From the NCBI GenBank assembly GCA_051453625.1, contig JBOZIK010000001.1:87451649-87515648 (forward strand): a DNA stretch of 64,000 bases. The letters run 5' to 3'. Below, piece after piece: positions 23,726 to 34,466 of the stretch. The stretch comes from Welwitschia mirabilis. Taxonomy: Eukaryota > Gnetophyta > Gnetopsida > Welwitschiales. The notes under the pieces were generated by a model. It was not told the origin of the DNA. It ran no database searches and saw only the letters and a list, made by a program, of their open reading frames with translations. The translations under genes were made by a program, and so were the position numbers. Position 1 is the stretch's first letter. The number at the start of each line of letters is the position of its first letter.

Positions 23726-23825
23726 NNNNNNNNNNNNNNNNNNNNNNNNNNNNNNNNNNNNNNNNNNNNNNNNNNNNNNNNNNNNNNNNNNNNNNNNNNN
23801 NNNNNNNNNNNNNNNNNNNNNNNNN
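23726..23825. other. Assembly gap (100 N)
   Basis: The gap starts directly after gtggtatgggaca. In the second copy (25831 on) the next bases, cttcttata, complete an inverted repeat with the preceding tataagaag, so a hairpin sits at the gap edge. Confidence 0.95.
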
Positions 23826-24011
23826 AGTGGTTTGTTACAACCACTTACTGTTTTCTCTCTCTTTCTCCTAATTTCCTTCATGATATTTGTATATATTTTT
23901 AATTGTGTAATGAAAACTTCAAGAGAGTTTGAATGCAAATCTTGCATGCTCCTTGGGAATTTCTCCCAGTTCTTAGGCCTTCTACGCATAATGGATCTCT
24001 AGATCTAATAA

Positions 24012-24024
24012 TTGGTATCAGAGC
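24012..24024 (+). other. Primer binding site, tRNA-Met type (element T)
   Basis: TTGGTATCAGAGC is complementary to the 3' end of plant initiator tRNA-Met, the usual PBS of copia, TRIM and several gypsy groups. It is 1-2 bp after the LTR end ...ctaata. It is the best-preserved PBS in the window, which suggests T is younger than the Ty3 elements. Confidence 0.8.
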
Positions 24025-26212
24025 ATACCTGGTTTATATGATTTTTGCCCTTTCATCTTTTTTGTAGATTCTCTGTTGTAATGTGATTTTTAGTAAACAT
24101 TCATTGTAACCAGCACTTCTTGACATATCAAGCGTGCGAGCATAATCCCTTCAATTTGTTTAATCTATGTTCATGTTATCAGAAATCATCAGAAATCAAT
24201 TATTTTCTACATCTCTATGTGTTTATTAGATTTTGTGGAATGAAGAACCTCCAAATGGTGAATCTGAAATAATTTTGAGTAAATGATATATGTATTTTTT
24301 GATGTCCTTAATCTTCAAGATGGCTACGATTATGAAATCCTTCCATCTGTAGATCATCAGTAGCACTGAAAGAAAATGTTCTATGTTTAATAATGATCTT
24401 CAAGAAATTACGAAAAGCATAAGGAAGATGTAGAGCAAATTCAGAGGAAGCAAAACTTGCAGGGAATGATAGTGATTGGAGATCCACTGGTAACGATACA
24501 TTAGGATTACATGATTAAACTTTGGACATTGTGGAAATAGATTTTTCATTTGTGTTTCTCACTACTAATGACAAAAGATTACAAATGGTCCTATGCATTC
24601 AAATCAGGTTTAGGGTTCTATTAGAGAAGTCCTCATATGCAGTCTTAAGCTTCTAGATGTTAGCATCATAATGTAAATTCTTCTCTCCTTTGGCCCTCCT
24701 TAAATCTAATTTCTCATCCTATTTTTTTCCCTCTTTACCTCTCATTCTCTTTTGCATTTTATTTCATTTCAGTAATCTATACTATAAATTCCACATTAGA
24801 ATAATGTGAATATTTTTTCTGAAGTACCATGCAAAAGAGTCCACTATTTACCCTTAAATCCTTACCTCTAATACGCCTGATCTGCAAAAGGCTAAGAAAA
24901 ACAAATATGCGATCTTCACAAATCCGTCTTCCTCATTGATGTTTATGACATTGTTAGGATCTAATTTGTCTTTTACAAACTTAGATAGCATAAGATATTA
25001 GCGCATCCACTTATAATCCTTCTTTTCCAAAAACCACTATAGAATAACACCTTAGATCTGTGACTATTCATTGAAGCATTTCAGTACAGAAAGGAAGCTG
25101 ATTTATAACGAAGAACCCTGTAACACTCCTTCTAGACCCTCGTTAATAGCACACCTGCATAAGGATGAATGCGCATGGATACATTGTGAATGATGGCAGT
25201 GATCAGGGTCAATGCTATGGATTTAGAAAGGGATTCCTATTATTGTAGTGATGTGTCATGTAGAGGTGAGAAGTTTGCATTACCAATTCCATCATGTTTC
25301 CTTGCGAAGCGCAGCAGGCTTGTAATGGGTAGAATCTAAAAGAGAAACAAAGAGTTGAGCTATAAAAGTGAGGCGATTTTTACTTTTGACATGTTTCTTA
25401 AAGGTCAAAATCTCCTAAATTTGTGAAATCTATCATCTTTAAAGACCCTGTTCAACTCCTACTTTCCAAAAGTCTCTTTGTTTGTATGTTCTGGCTTATG
25501 TCTGTTAACCCACTGTGCATTGGATAGAAGAATTTTTTGCAACTTTCAAAGGTGTAACAATTGTAAAAGAAGTTATAATGGGTCTGACCCTTATCCTTTG
25601 TAATTTTTTTTATATAAAAAAGGTAATTCATTGAGAGGGAGGATGTTTAGAAGGTATTTAACCCTTTAAGGTTATTAGTGAAGTAAGAAGAGTAAAACAT
25701 TAAGATAGGGACATAAATATTGTATTTTATGAGGTAAAATTTACCAACTCCCACCTTGGGAGCTTATCCCAACCAATTTATGTGATATGCAATTTTATGT
25801 AAAATGATACTATAAGAAGTGGTATGGGACACTTCTTATAATATTGTTTTATATAAAATTTACTAGGTTAGTCCCATTTATATTCAGGTTAGTCCCATGT
25901 TGAGTGTGTCGCATTGATGTAAGTGTCATGCTTGGTGTGTCTAGCATGTTGTTTAGTTAGTTCCATTTGTGATTTTGGGTGTGTCCCATTTCTAGGGTGT
26001 GTCCCTTATCGTTGTTAGTCCACATGGTCGTGGTTAGTCCGTGCTATTATGGTTAGTCCATATGATTGTGATTGGTCTACCTTGTCTTGGTTATTCCACT
26101 TTATAATGGTTGGTCCATGGTTAATGGGATAAATTCTATATGAATTGCTATGTTAGAGGCATGTTCTAGCATCTTGAATATGATGACAATGTAAATCTTA
26201 GATTTTTCATCA

Positions 26213-26231
26213 AGGGGGGAGGAGGAAGGGG
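26213..26231 (+). other. Polypurine tract of element S
   Basis: An uninterrupted A/G stretch (aagggggga plus ggaggaagggg) lies two bases before the 3' LTR start TGTTCGAATATT. This is the expected second-strand primer position. Confidence 0.8.
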
Positions 26232-26233
26232 CT

Positions 26234-26463
26234 TGTTCGAATATTTACTTCAACTAGACATTATTAGTTTGAGATCCACAAAAACTGGGATCTGGATCCA
26301 TCATTTTAGGGTTAGTTAATATTCCATATGGAAAACCAATTTATATAAATCCATCCAATCATAATAAAAAATTGAGTTGATTTGAATGATTATTCATTTG
26401 TACTCCTTAAGAGTTTGTCCTAGTTCATGGGCCTTCTGCACATATGGGATCTAAAATCCCACA
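26234..26463 (+). repeat. 3' LTR of element S
   Basis: It starts TGTTCGAATATTTACTTC and ends ...aaaatcccaca, with TAAAA following. It matches 21812-22038 along its whole length with scattered substitutions. Confidence 0.85.
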
Positions 26464-26797
26464 TAAAAGTTAAAAGTGGCCATAAAAAGCACTTAAAAAA
26501 ATGATACACAAGAACCATTATCAAGCATCTATAACCTTAATCATCTCTATCAATGATATGCTATCACAAATCATGGAAAATAATGGAAAAATAAGATAGT
26601 ATGAAAGAACTTTGATGTATAGTTAACTCCCTTACCATTTTGAAGATAAGAGTCATTTAATAAGATACATTCATTAGCAATTTTTTTAAAATTATTAAAT
26701 AAAAGAAAAGGATAATCTTGTTCAACTTGCAAGTGTATTTTCCATCTTCAGAATATCCATAGGGATTACTTTCTTCCATGCCTATTGGGATCAAAGA

Positions 26798-27112
26798 TAA
26801 GTAGGCTTTAATTGCATTGATTTCTCAATCCAAATCCCATTAATGAAACTCAAAATAGGGCTACCTAAAGAATTCACATTAGAGAAAATAACAGAATTAA
26901 TCTGAAAAACAAATTCATGCATATGCTTAGGGTAGCTTTCTTATACTTTAAACTAGAGCAAGTGTGCATGATATAATGCAATGATAACCTCTTAGCCTTT
27001 ATTATCATCATGCTCAGAGCCACTGCCATTGTTGTTAGTGAAAATACAATGTTCCTTTAGCTGCATCTTTAAAAACCTTTTACACAAATTATAGCATGAA
27101 TTCTATGTGGTC
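26798..27112 (-). pseudogene. Serpin-like gene fragment carried in LTR b
   Basis: Minus-strand frames read, in order, KVFKDAA, then RNIVFSLTTMAVALSMM, then (after a shift) HMHEFVFQINSVIFSNVNSL and GSPILSFINGIWIEKSMQLK-PTY. Plant serpins show this order near the N-terminus: 'xKDAxxxNIVFSPLS...ALSMMAAG', a linker, 'xFxSQLxSVxFSDGSSxGGP', 'LSFANGxWIDxSLxLKPSF'. The reactive-centre loop and the rest of the fold are absent. It lies 0.4-0.7 kb inside the LTR, in the same sense as the element. LTR c has the same fragment. A host serpin fragment was probably captured into the LTR. It cannot encode an inhibitor. Confidence 0.65.
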
Positions 27113-27507
27113 ACTAATCAAAGATTTATTTCAAAGTATTTTGGGTTACTCTGTTTTGTCTTTCACCTTTCAAATAAAACTTCCTTATATGACATCTTTT
27201 TCTTTTTGTGAGAAGCCATTGGATTCCACCTTGATATGATCTAAATGATTGAATTTCAAAGTATGGCAATGGCATAACAAGCACCAAGGTAGATTGCAAT
27301 TATCATTGTCCTCTCCTTCCTGCATTTATACTCTTAAGCTATTATTACTTCTATGAGATGAAGAAAATGTTGTAGTAGATGAATCTCCTCCTTCCTCCTC
27401 TTGATCTGACCTTTTACATAAATGATCTAAATGTTTCCTTGGCACGCACTGTAGGGGAAGAAATGACACATACTTCAAAGCAATGGGGGAGAAGTATGGG
27501 TGTTACA

Positions 27508-27693
27508 TTCTTCCCTCCTTCAGAAGTTTACATCCCTAAAAACTACTTAAGCTAATTATTACTTTAATAATAACCATTAGTAAATTGATAAAGGAATGGC
27601 TCTAAAACTAAAATATAAGCCATGCCTTACTCTAATAAGATCATTAATGAGCTAATTAACTAATTAACCCTAACTTGTGTTCTGATATCAAAA
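27508..27693 (-). mobile_element. Mini internal domain 2 (PBS plus purine tract only)
   Basis: 186 bp lie between the end of LTR c (27694) and the start of LTR b (27507). On the minus strand, TTTTGATATCAGAACACAAG (degenerate tRNA-Met PBS) follows the LTR end ...GGTTATGACA. A purine-rich GAAGGAGGGAAGAA directly precedes TGTAACACCC. No coding capacity. Its homology with 19755-19937 shows that this tiny internal domain is the structure of the family, not a one-off deletion. Confidence 0.75.
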
Positions 27694-28534
27694 TGTCATA
27701 ACCTGGTTTTTGTATTGGATCTAAAAGCATGAATACTTTTTTTGTTTATAACACATCAATTTACATGACAAGATTAAATGTCATAGCAGATTAATTTAGG
27801 TTATGGCTAAGAGACTTATGTCTCAGTTACTCATAGGATTCACACCAAGTAAACTATATGATAATAGCTCATCTAACTAATACCAAAACCAATCTCAATG
27901 TTAATTAGAAATCTCGGTTAGGAGATCACATAAAAAATGTATTAGGTTGTAGTTGAGTAGTTGGTTGCATTAATAACTAAGCAATCATGCCTATGTAATT
28001 CTCATCTGGAGGAGTTCAAACTACATGTAGTTCTATTTCAAACCTCATTGTGATGTCCACAAATATGCATGAGTGTAAGATAGATCAAGGTGGTTTGTAT
28101 CAGTGGCATGTGACAATCCTAGGCATGAAAGAATGTAAGAAAATAAGGTAAGAAATAAATGTTCAAACCACAATAATAAATATCATACACAAATATATAT
28201 ACATATGCATAGTAGCTATATATAAAAGTATAGAAGCCAGTCAATAAAAAACTCTCAAGGTTATCACATCCTATCCTATTTAGAAACTTTAATGCATGAA
28301 TGATGACAATACACATGTATATTAATATAAATCAGTTATATCGGTACCCAAGTAAATATATATATATATATAGTGAACACCCTGGCTACTTGGCTATAAT
28401 CATCCATTAGTAATCCACCATTACCAAGCATAATAGACCCTCTCATATCTTACTATAACATTTTAGTGGGTGCCAATAGAAGGGAACATATCATAATAGA
28501 GTGTCATTATAGTAAACTCATGTAAAACTATGAT

Positions 28535-28535
<1 letters not shown>

Positions 28536-28603
<68 letters not shown>

Positions 28604-28703
28604 NNNNNNNNNNNNNNNNNNNNNNNNNNNNNNNNNNNNNNNNNNNNNNNNNNNNNNNNNNNNNNNNNNNNNNNNNNNNNNNNNNNNNNNNNNNNNNNNN
28701 NNN

Positions 28704-28775
<72 letters not shown>
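28536..28775. repeat. (CA)n microsatellite split by a 100-N gap
   Basis: About 34 CA units on the left and 36 on the right of N at 28604-28703. The true tract length is unknown. Long Cys-Val/Thr-His open frames across it are artefacts. Confidence 0.95.
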
Positions 28776-28777
<2 letters not shown>

Positions 28778-30498
28778 CAAATTCACACGTACACATATCA
28801 TTTTGATAGGTTACCTCAAAGTTGCTCCTTTTATAACATAACATAATAAATCTAATAATATATAAATATAAAATATCAACGAGAATAGCCTATATGCCAC
28901 TGATTAATTTTCTAGTCTTAATAGACTTAGATTAATAGAAGTTAAAGGATAAAGGTCACTAATTAAATACCTAATTATTTTAATGAGCATCATAGAATAA
29001 TCCTTAATATATCATTTAATGCATAAGATAATAAGTACCTACCTAAACTATTTAACTCGTATGCATGAACATGTAAGAAAATACACATGTAAAAAAATAC
29101 ATTTAACATTACATACCTAGAAGCATGAAGAATACTAAAAGAACTCATGATCATTGGACATTGTGCTAAAACATACATCATTTTATAAATATACTATGCC
29201 TACGATAATTATGTTAAATCATACTAGAAGAAACATGATTTTTAATCAATATATTCAACAACATATAACATTTATTAAAAATCAAATACTAAGTAACTAA
29301 GTATAAGAAAGTATTCTGTTAAAATAATTATAATGACAATATTATCTAGAAAGCCAAAATGAGTATTTAATATTATCTAAACACTTGCTTCATCATGTAT
29401 TTATTCCTAACATTAATGTACTCTTAAGAATAAACATGTTTCCTCTTTATAATATTTATATATAGTACTATACATATTTAATAGCATAATATAATATAAT
29501 ATAATATTATGTATATAAAATAATATAATAGAGTATAATATAATATTATATAATTAATATAATTATATGACTATAATATAATATAAAAATATATTACATT
29601 ACATAATATAACACATATGTATTATGTAATATAATGCATATGTTTGGAATGTAATACAATAATATAATATTAATAAATCAAACATAATAATAAACAAGTG
29701 GTTAACACCTACATGCTCCTTACTCTTATTATATTTTTTTTTTTTCACATTTTAACTCTTCTTTTCCCTATAATTATCTTCTTCATTTTAATGCTACACT
29801 TATATATATATTCCTATCTTAACTTACTTTTCTCTAAACCTTAATATATACACTTTACTTATTATATCCTTTATACTTGTTTTATTCAATTTGCATATAC
29901 TTAATTACTACTATAACCTTTCTTATCATTAAAACTTTTTGTATTAAATACTATTTTATTCTTCTTCTATTATATTTATTTCATCTATATATAATCCTTC
30001 ACTACATACCTATCTCTACTCCACTCATTTTACCCCTTTTTTTATTATCTCTTTTACTACTCTAAATAATATTAATCATTGCTTATTTTCTTTATCCATT
30101 TCTATTATATATATATAATTTCTATTATATCATTTCTAATTACTCATACTCTTTATCATATTTCATCTCTCTTGTCATTTATATTAACAAGTACAACATC
30201 TATATAAGCATTAGTATTCACACTAGAATGACCAATATCATATTCATCAATTTAACATGACCATCTTTGTTGGTTGGTAGAGTCTAAAGCTGATTGTGTC
30301 AATGGCATAGGTACTTTTTGAATCATCTCCATGAATCTACCATATACTCCCATTCTCTCATTTAGTAAAAGCCAGCAGAAGCTACACAAGAAGAAGTAAC
30401 AAGGTAAAGACATTTGCAATAATGGCATACGTGGCTAAGGATGTTGTTCTAATAGTAACAGTGGGCATAAGAAGAATGGGACAGGATTTTTATAGTAT

Positions 30499-30634
30499 GA
30501 GCACTAGAAATGATGTTCTCATTAGCTGGGGAGACGTCATACCATAAAACTTTTAAGATCCTATTTATATTGTACTCGAAATAACAACCTTGATATAGTT
30601 TACCAAATTACTCCTCACTCTTACTTGGATAATA
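30499..30634 (+). pseudogene. Exon-like fragment in LTR c, unidentified
   Basis: Counterpart of 20781-20916. It reads MSTRNDVLISWGDVI then stops, with TRNNNLDIVYQITPHSYLD in a second frame. A donor-like GT lies at the same relative place. It is more decayed than the copy in LTR b. Confidence 0.35.
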
Positions 30635-31851
30635 CGTGTCTTTAATTCTTGCATTTAGCTTTCTTATTTTAGTCTTAATTAACTAGAAAGATACATGGAT
30701 TATCATGTATTTCTTAAAAATATATTTTTGGTTCTATTATGTTAAAAGAACAAAAGGAACTTAACCAAGATGATTTATAACTGGATATTTGTTTACTTTA
30801 ATTTAGAACTTTCAAATGTGTTTTTTATGTTCACTTATGACTTTAAATTAAAGGTTGACTTGTTTTTGTAGAAGATTCATTATACAAAAGTAGTTTTATT
30901 TTGTTTGGTTTACATCGTTTAATGCTTATATGAGTGAAGTGGATTCCTTAATCCCCATCCTAGTTAAATTACTAAAGCTCATGTTTTCCCAAGAAAATGA
31001 AGGAAAAACAAAAGGAAAAAAATCATTTAAAATCTCTTATCCTTTTAATTAGCCTTGCCTCCCATGTCCTCTTTTTTGTTGTTATCATTACTTTGGTTAG
31101 GTTCTTTCTGATATAGCTTTATTAGCTTTGGAAATTTTCACGTTTAGTTATCATAATCAAGCAAACACATTAGAAATGATGAAGTAGTGTTTTGAGAGAA
31201 AGGGAATTTATATAATAATATTTCAATATAATATAATGAAGATAGAAATTTATATAAAATGAGAATTATGATTTAGAAGTTAAACAAAATTTATATTATC
31301 ATATTACTAATGGACAAGCATAATGAGTTTTTACTACAAAAAGATGAATCAATAAAAAATGATACATGGGCTTTAAAGAGTCATTATTCAAAAATGCTTG
31401 AAATATGCCAAAGTAATTTTCTATAAGAAGTAAATTCATTTCTAAATGCTGTATCATGTTATATTTATTTTTCAGGTAGTGAAAATGTACTACAAGCATT
31501 CAATTTTAAGAAATATATCGTAAAAATTAAAAGTTTTTAAAAAAAATTAAAACATTAATATGCAAGAATAATTATCAAGGACCTGTTACCCTAACCATCT
31601 CTATCAATGATACAATATCACAAATCATGGAGAATAATGAAAAAATGAGATAGTATTAAAGAACTATGATGTATAGTTGGCATCCTCCCGTACCAATTTG
31701 AAAATAAGAATTATTTAATAGGATACATTTATTATCAATTTTTTTTTAGTGAATGAAAAAAAAGGAAAAAAGTGCTCTATTCGCAAGTCCATTTTCCATC
31801 TTCGAAATATCCATAAGGATTGCTTTCTTCTATTCCTATCAGGATTAAAGA

Positions 31852-32162
31852 TAAGAAGGATTCAATTGCATCAATTTCTCAATCCAAATCCTATTAATAA
31901 AACTAAAAATAGGGTTGTCTAAAGAACTCACATCAAAGAAAACAATGGAATTAAGTTGAGAAGCGAATTCATGCATATGCTTGAGGTAGTTTTCTCAAAA
32001 TTTAGATTGAATTAAGTGTACATGATCTAATGCAACATAAGCCTCTTAGCTCTCATTGCAGCCATGCATAGATCCATAGCCACTATTATTAGTAAAAATA
32101 CAATGTTCCTTTGGCTTGCATCTTTAAAAATATTTTACGCAAATTGTAGAATGAATTCCATG
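31852..32162 (-). pseudogene. Serpin-like gene fragment carried in LTR c
   Basis: Minus-strand frames read MEFILQFA, IFKDASQRNIVF (with LLIIVAMDLCMAAM following in frame), then HMHEFASQLNSIVFFDVSSL and SFINRIWIEKLMQLNPSY. This is the same order as in LTR b and is closer to the plant serpin pattern in parts (KDASQRNIVF, EFASQLNSIVF). Stops and one frame change are present. Finding it at the same position and orientation in two LTRs of one array fits capture before LTR duplication. A degraded unrelated sequence matching by chance is unlikely, given two independent copies with the same block order. Confidence 0.65.
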
Positions 32163-32545
32163 TGGTTACTAATCAAAGATTTATTTTAAAGTATTTTGGA
32201 TTATTTCATTTTGTCTTTCATCTTTCAAACCACATTGTCTTGTATGCCATTTTTTCCTTTCCACAAGAGACCATTGGATTCCATCCTAAGATGATATATG
32301 GTAATGGCATAGCAAGGACAGAGCTAGATCATAATTTTCTTTGTTCTCTCCTTTTTGTGTGTGTATCCTTAAGCTATTATTACCTTTATGAGATGAAGAA
32401 AATACATAGGAGATGAATTTACCCCTTTCTCTTGTTGATTTGATCTTTTACAGAAATGATCTAGATGTTTCCTTGGTACACACCCCAATGGAAGGAATGA
32501 CACATACTTCAAAGTGATGGGGGATAAATCTAGGTGTTATACTCA

Positions 32546-33541
32546 TGAAATTCATTTCCATAATTTCTATAAAGAGAAGATAAATAAGAAATATTTTCTA
32601 AGAACCCCTTGATTTGACCTCATAACTAAATAATTATTTTATGTACTTTTGTGCAATTCTTTATAATGACCCCATTATGCCTTAGAAACCCTAATTGAAA
32701 ATCCTAGTCAAGGTCTATAAATACCTTTTCTTATTTTATTTAAAGGGAGTTACTTCCATTGTGATATTTTAAGGAGGTTGGAGATTTAGTTATGAGTTCT
32801 CTCTAAGCCTCCCATAGGGATGCGCTAGCTACTAATCTAGTACGATGCTTCTTGGTTTTATATGAGTACATTTTCTAATTGTATGCTTTACTTATTCTTA
32901 TAATAAAGTACTACATGTTCTTGATGTATTACTTGGATATCAAGTTGTGAATGTCATACTCATTATGCTTAGGATTGGCTGAGTTATTATTTTACTTTAA
33001 GATCTAGTTTAGTGATTTTATTTTACATTTTATGTTGTATAATTTAAATTTTATTTAATGGATCTTAGGAGACCCCTACTTTTCATGCCTATTTTATTCT
33101 TATTGTGAAGGCTATATGACATGGTTATATTACCTTCATGTCTATGATGATTAATATTGTGCCATTGTTCTTGAGCTTAAACTAATGAAATACTTATAGT
33201 CATATTAGATTATATCATTTTGAATAAGTTGGAAGTAAAGCTATATGTATTCATTATAAGCACTTATTCTCTTCTTTGTAATTGATATACTAGTTTGAAT
33301 TCTATGTTTCATTATTAGCTCTTTAAATATTATTTTAACTCTATTTTCTACTTTTGTGATTATTTTATTTATAGCTTTCATCATCTATCTCTGAGAATGA
33401 GTGAAACTGAGACTATACTATAAATAAAAGTCCTAGTAAGTTTAGTAAAGTTGGGTTTGGTAATGTATGATTTATATTCTTATGATGATCATGTAAATTA
33501 CATATATTAATTATAGATACAAACATAGATAAATTTTACCA
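32546..33541 (+). repeat. LTR-like sequence of element Q (Ty3, Athila/Tat type)
   Basis: It contains a U3/R-like arrangement: tataaatacc at 32716-32725, then an R-like transcribed region. It ends ...ttttacca shortly before a tRNA-Asp-type PBS. It is not obviously the same family as copies A, B or P. The left end is guessed at TGAAATTCATTTCC, beside the end of LTR c. No second LTR is in the window. Confidence 0.4.
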
Positions 33542-33554
33542 TGAAGAGATTTTT

Positions 33555-33572
33555 TGGCACTATTACTAGGAA
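33555..33572 (+). other. Primer binding site, tRNA-Asp type (element Q)
   Basis: TGGCACTATTACTAGGAA compared with the tRNA-Asp complement TGGCGCCGTTGCCGGGGAA: every difference is C-to-T or G-to-A. It is followed by a T-rich leader. Confidence 0.6.
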
Positions 33573-34466
33573 TAGTGGCATGGTAGCTATAGTGGGGCAT
33601 GCATAAAATTTACTTTTCTGTATCCATTTTAGCCTTTTTATTTTTAAATTTTTCTCTTTTTCTTATTTTTGTTTATATTGGTATTTTTTTAGTGCATTTT
33701 TCTTTTCCTTTTTATTACCAGTGGATTAACATTGATCCTTAATCAATGGAACTTGATCTAATAACTTATTTTCCTTTTTTGCTTTTTATTTTTCTTTGAG
33801 TTTTTATTTTTGTCTTTGTTTCTTTTTTTCTTTTCTTGTAAAAGTATGTAGTTAGTATATCAAATTTTCTTATAGGAACTAATCTTTTTTAGGTTTTTAA
33901 GAAAAAAATTTTATGAAAAAAAAACTTCTAATCATCTCTCTCTATACCATTTATTCTCTCTTTTCATCCCTTCTCTATCGCAGGTAACTTGCTTAATAGA
34001 TAGTTTAGGATTATTTTAAGTAAGGACATCATCAAAAAATCTTAGGAGAGTGCTTTAATACATGCAATTTTCATTTTCATAACTTTTATTTTCTACATTA
34101 CATTCCATTGTATTTTCATTTTTGCATTATTCCTTTTTAGGACATGTATTTGGTCTTTTTCTCTTAGTCAACTAAACTGGATCTATGTCTTAGACTAGTA
34201 AATTTCTTAAAACCCTAACTTTTAACTTTTTTAAACAAATTTTATGGTATTTTATTAGTGTTATTATCTTTTCAAACTAGTGCCTCCATCTTCTTACATC
34301 AAACCATATTCATATTTAGTGAGATTTACTTTATAACATCTTGAACCCTTTCATTTACTATGTGCTTCCTGAAATGTAACTTGTCTTAACTATTTTTACT
34401 ATGCTACCAATTGTATGTATTTGATAGGGTATTTTGATTAATTTTATAGGACAATAGACACACTTA
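33573..34466 (+). other. T-rich leader of element Q
   Basis: Pyrimidine-rich non-coding sequence follows the PBS up to the start of the P LTR. No open frame or domain was seen. The rest of Q is not found in this window, probably because P inserted here. Confidence 0.4.

Larger units (their letters stand above)
23583..25831 (+). mobile_element. Inner LTR element T, partly truncated
   Basis: A sequence starting TGAGGTAAAATTTA occurs at 23583 and again at 25730. The copies share about 100 bp up to gtggtatgggaca; the first has an extra 41-bp segment. Downstream of the first copy the LTR runs through a gap to 24010 and is followed by TTGGTATCAGAGC, a near-perfect tRNA-Met PBS (24012-24024). The second copy lacks the 3' portion of that LTR, so the 3' LTR appears truncated. 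About 1.7 kb between them has no long open frame. It is non-autonomous. Confidence 0.55.
21812..26463 (+). mobile_element. 4.65-kb LTR element S, non-autonomous
   Basis: Two direct LTRs of about 230 bp (21812-22038 and 26234-26463) both start TGTT-GAATATTTACTT and end near ctaaaatc. A strong polypurine tract (26213-26231) abuts the 3' LTR, and a perfect TAAAA duplication flanks the element. LTR c supplies the pre-insertion sequence. No gag or pol is seen. The internal region 22039-23580 is visibly less A+T-rich than the surroundings, has no recognisable domain, and could be captured host DNA. A further LTR element (T) lies inside. No convincing PBS follows the 5' LTR. Confidence 0.8.
19938..27507 (-). 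repeat. LTR b, interrupted by nested LTR element
   Basis: On the minus strand it starts TGTAACACCCATAC (27507) and ends ...CCAAGTCATGACA (19938). It is split by the element at 21812-26463 and contains a 100-N gap and a (CA)n tract. The pieces 26469-27507 and 20401-21811 match 31540-32541 and 30115-31530 of LTR c, and 19938-20229 matches 27694-27970. About 2 kb present in c (27980-30115) is missing here, hidden in the gap or deleted. Confidence 0.7.
27694..32541 (-). repeat. LTR c, about 4.8 kb
   Basis: On the minus strand it starts with the variant TATAACACCTA (32541) and ends CCAGGTTATGACA (27694). It contains a (CA)n tract split by a gap, an AT-rich block (29455-29665), an exon-like fragment on the plus strand (30499-30634) and a serpin fragment (31852-32162). 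It is the longest of the three LTRs and the reference for the missing part of b. It supplies the paralogous empty site for element S (near 31520). Confidence 0.7.
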
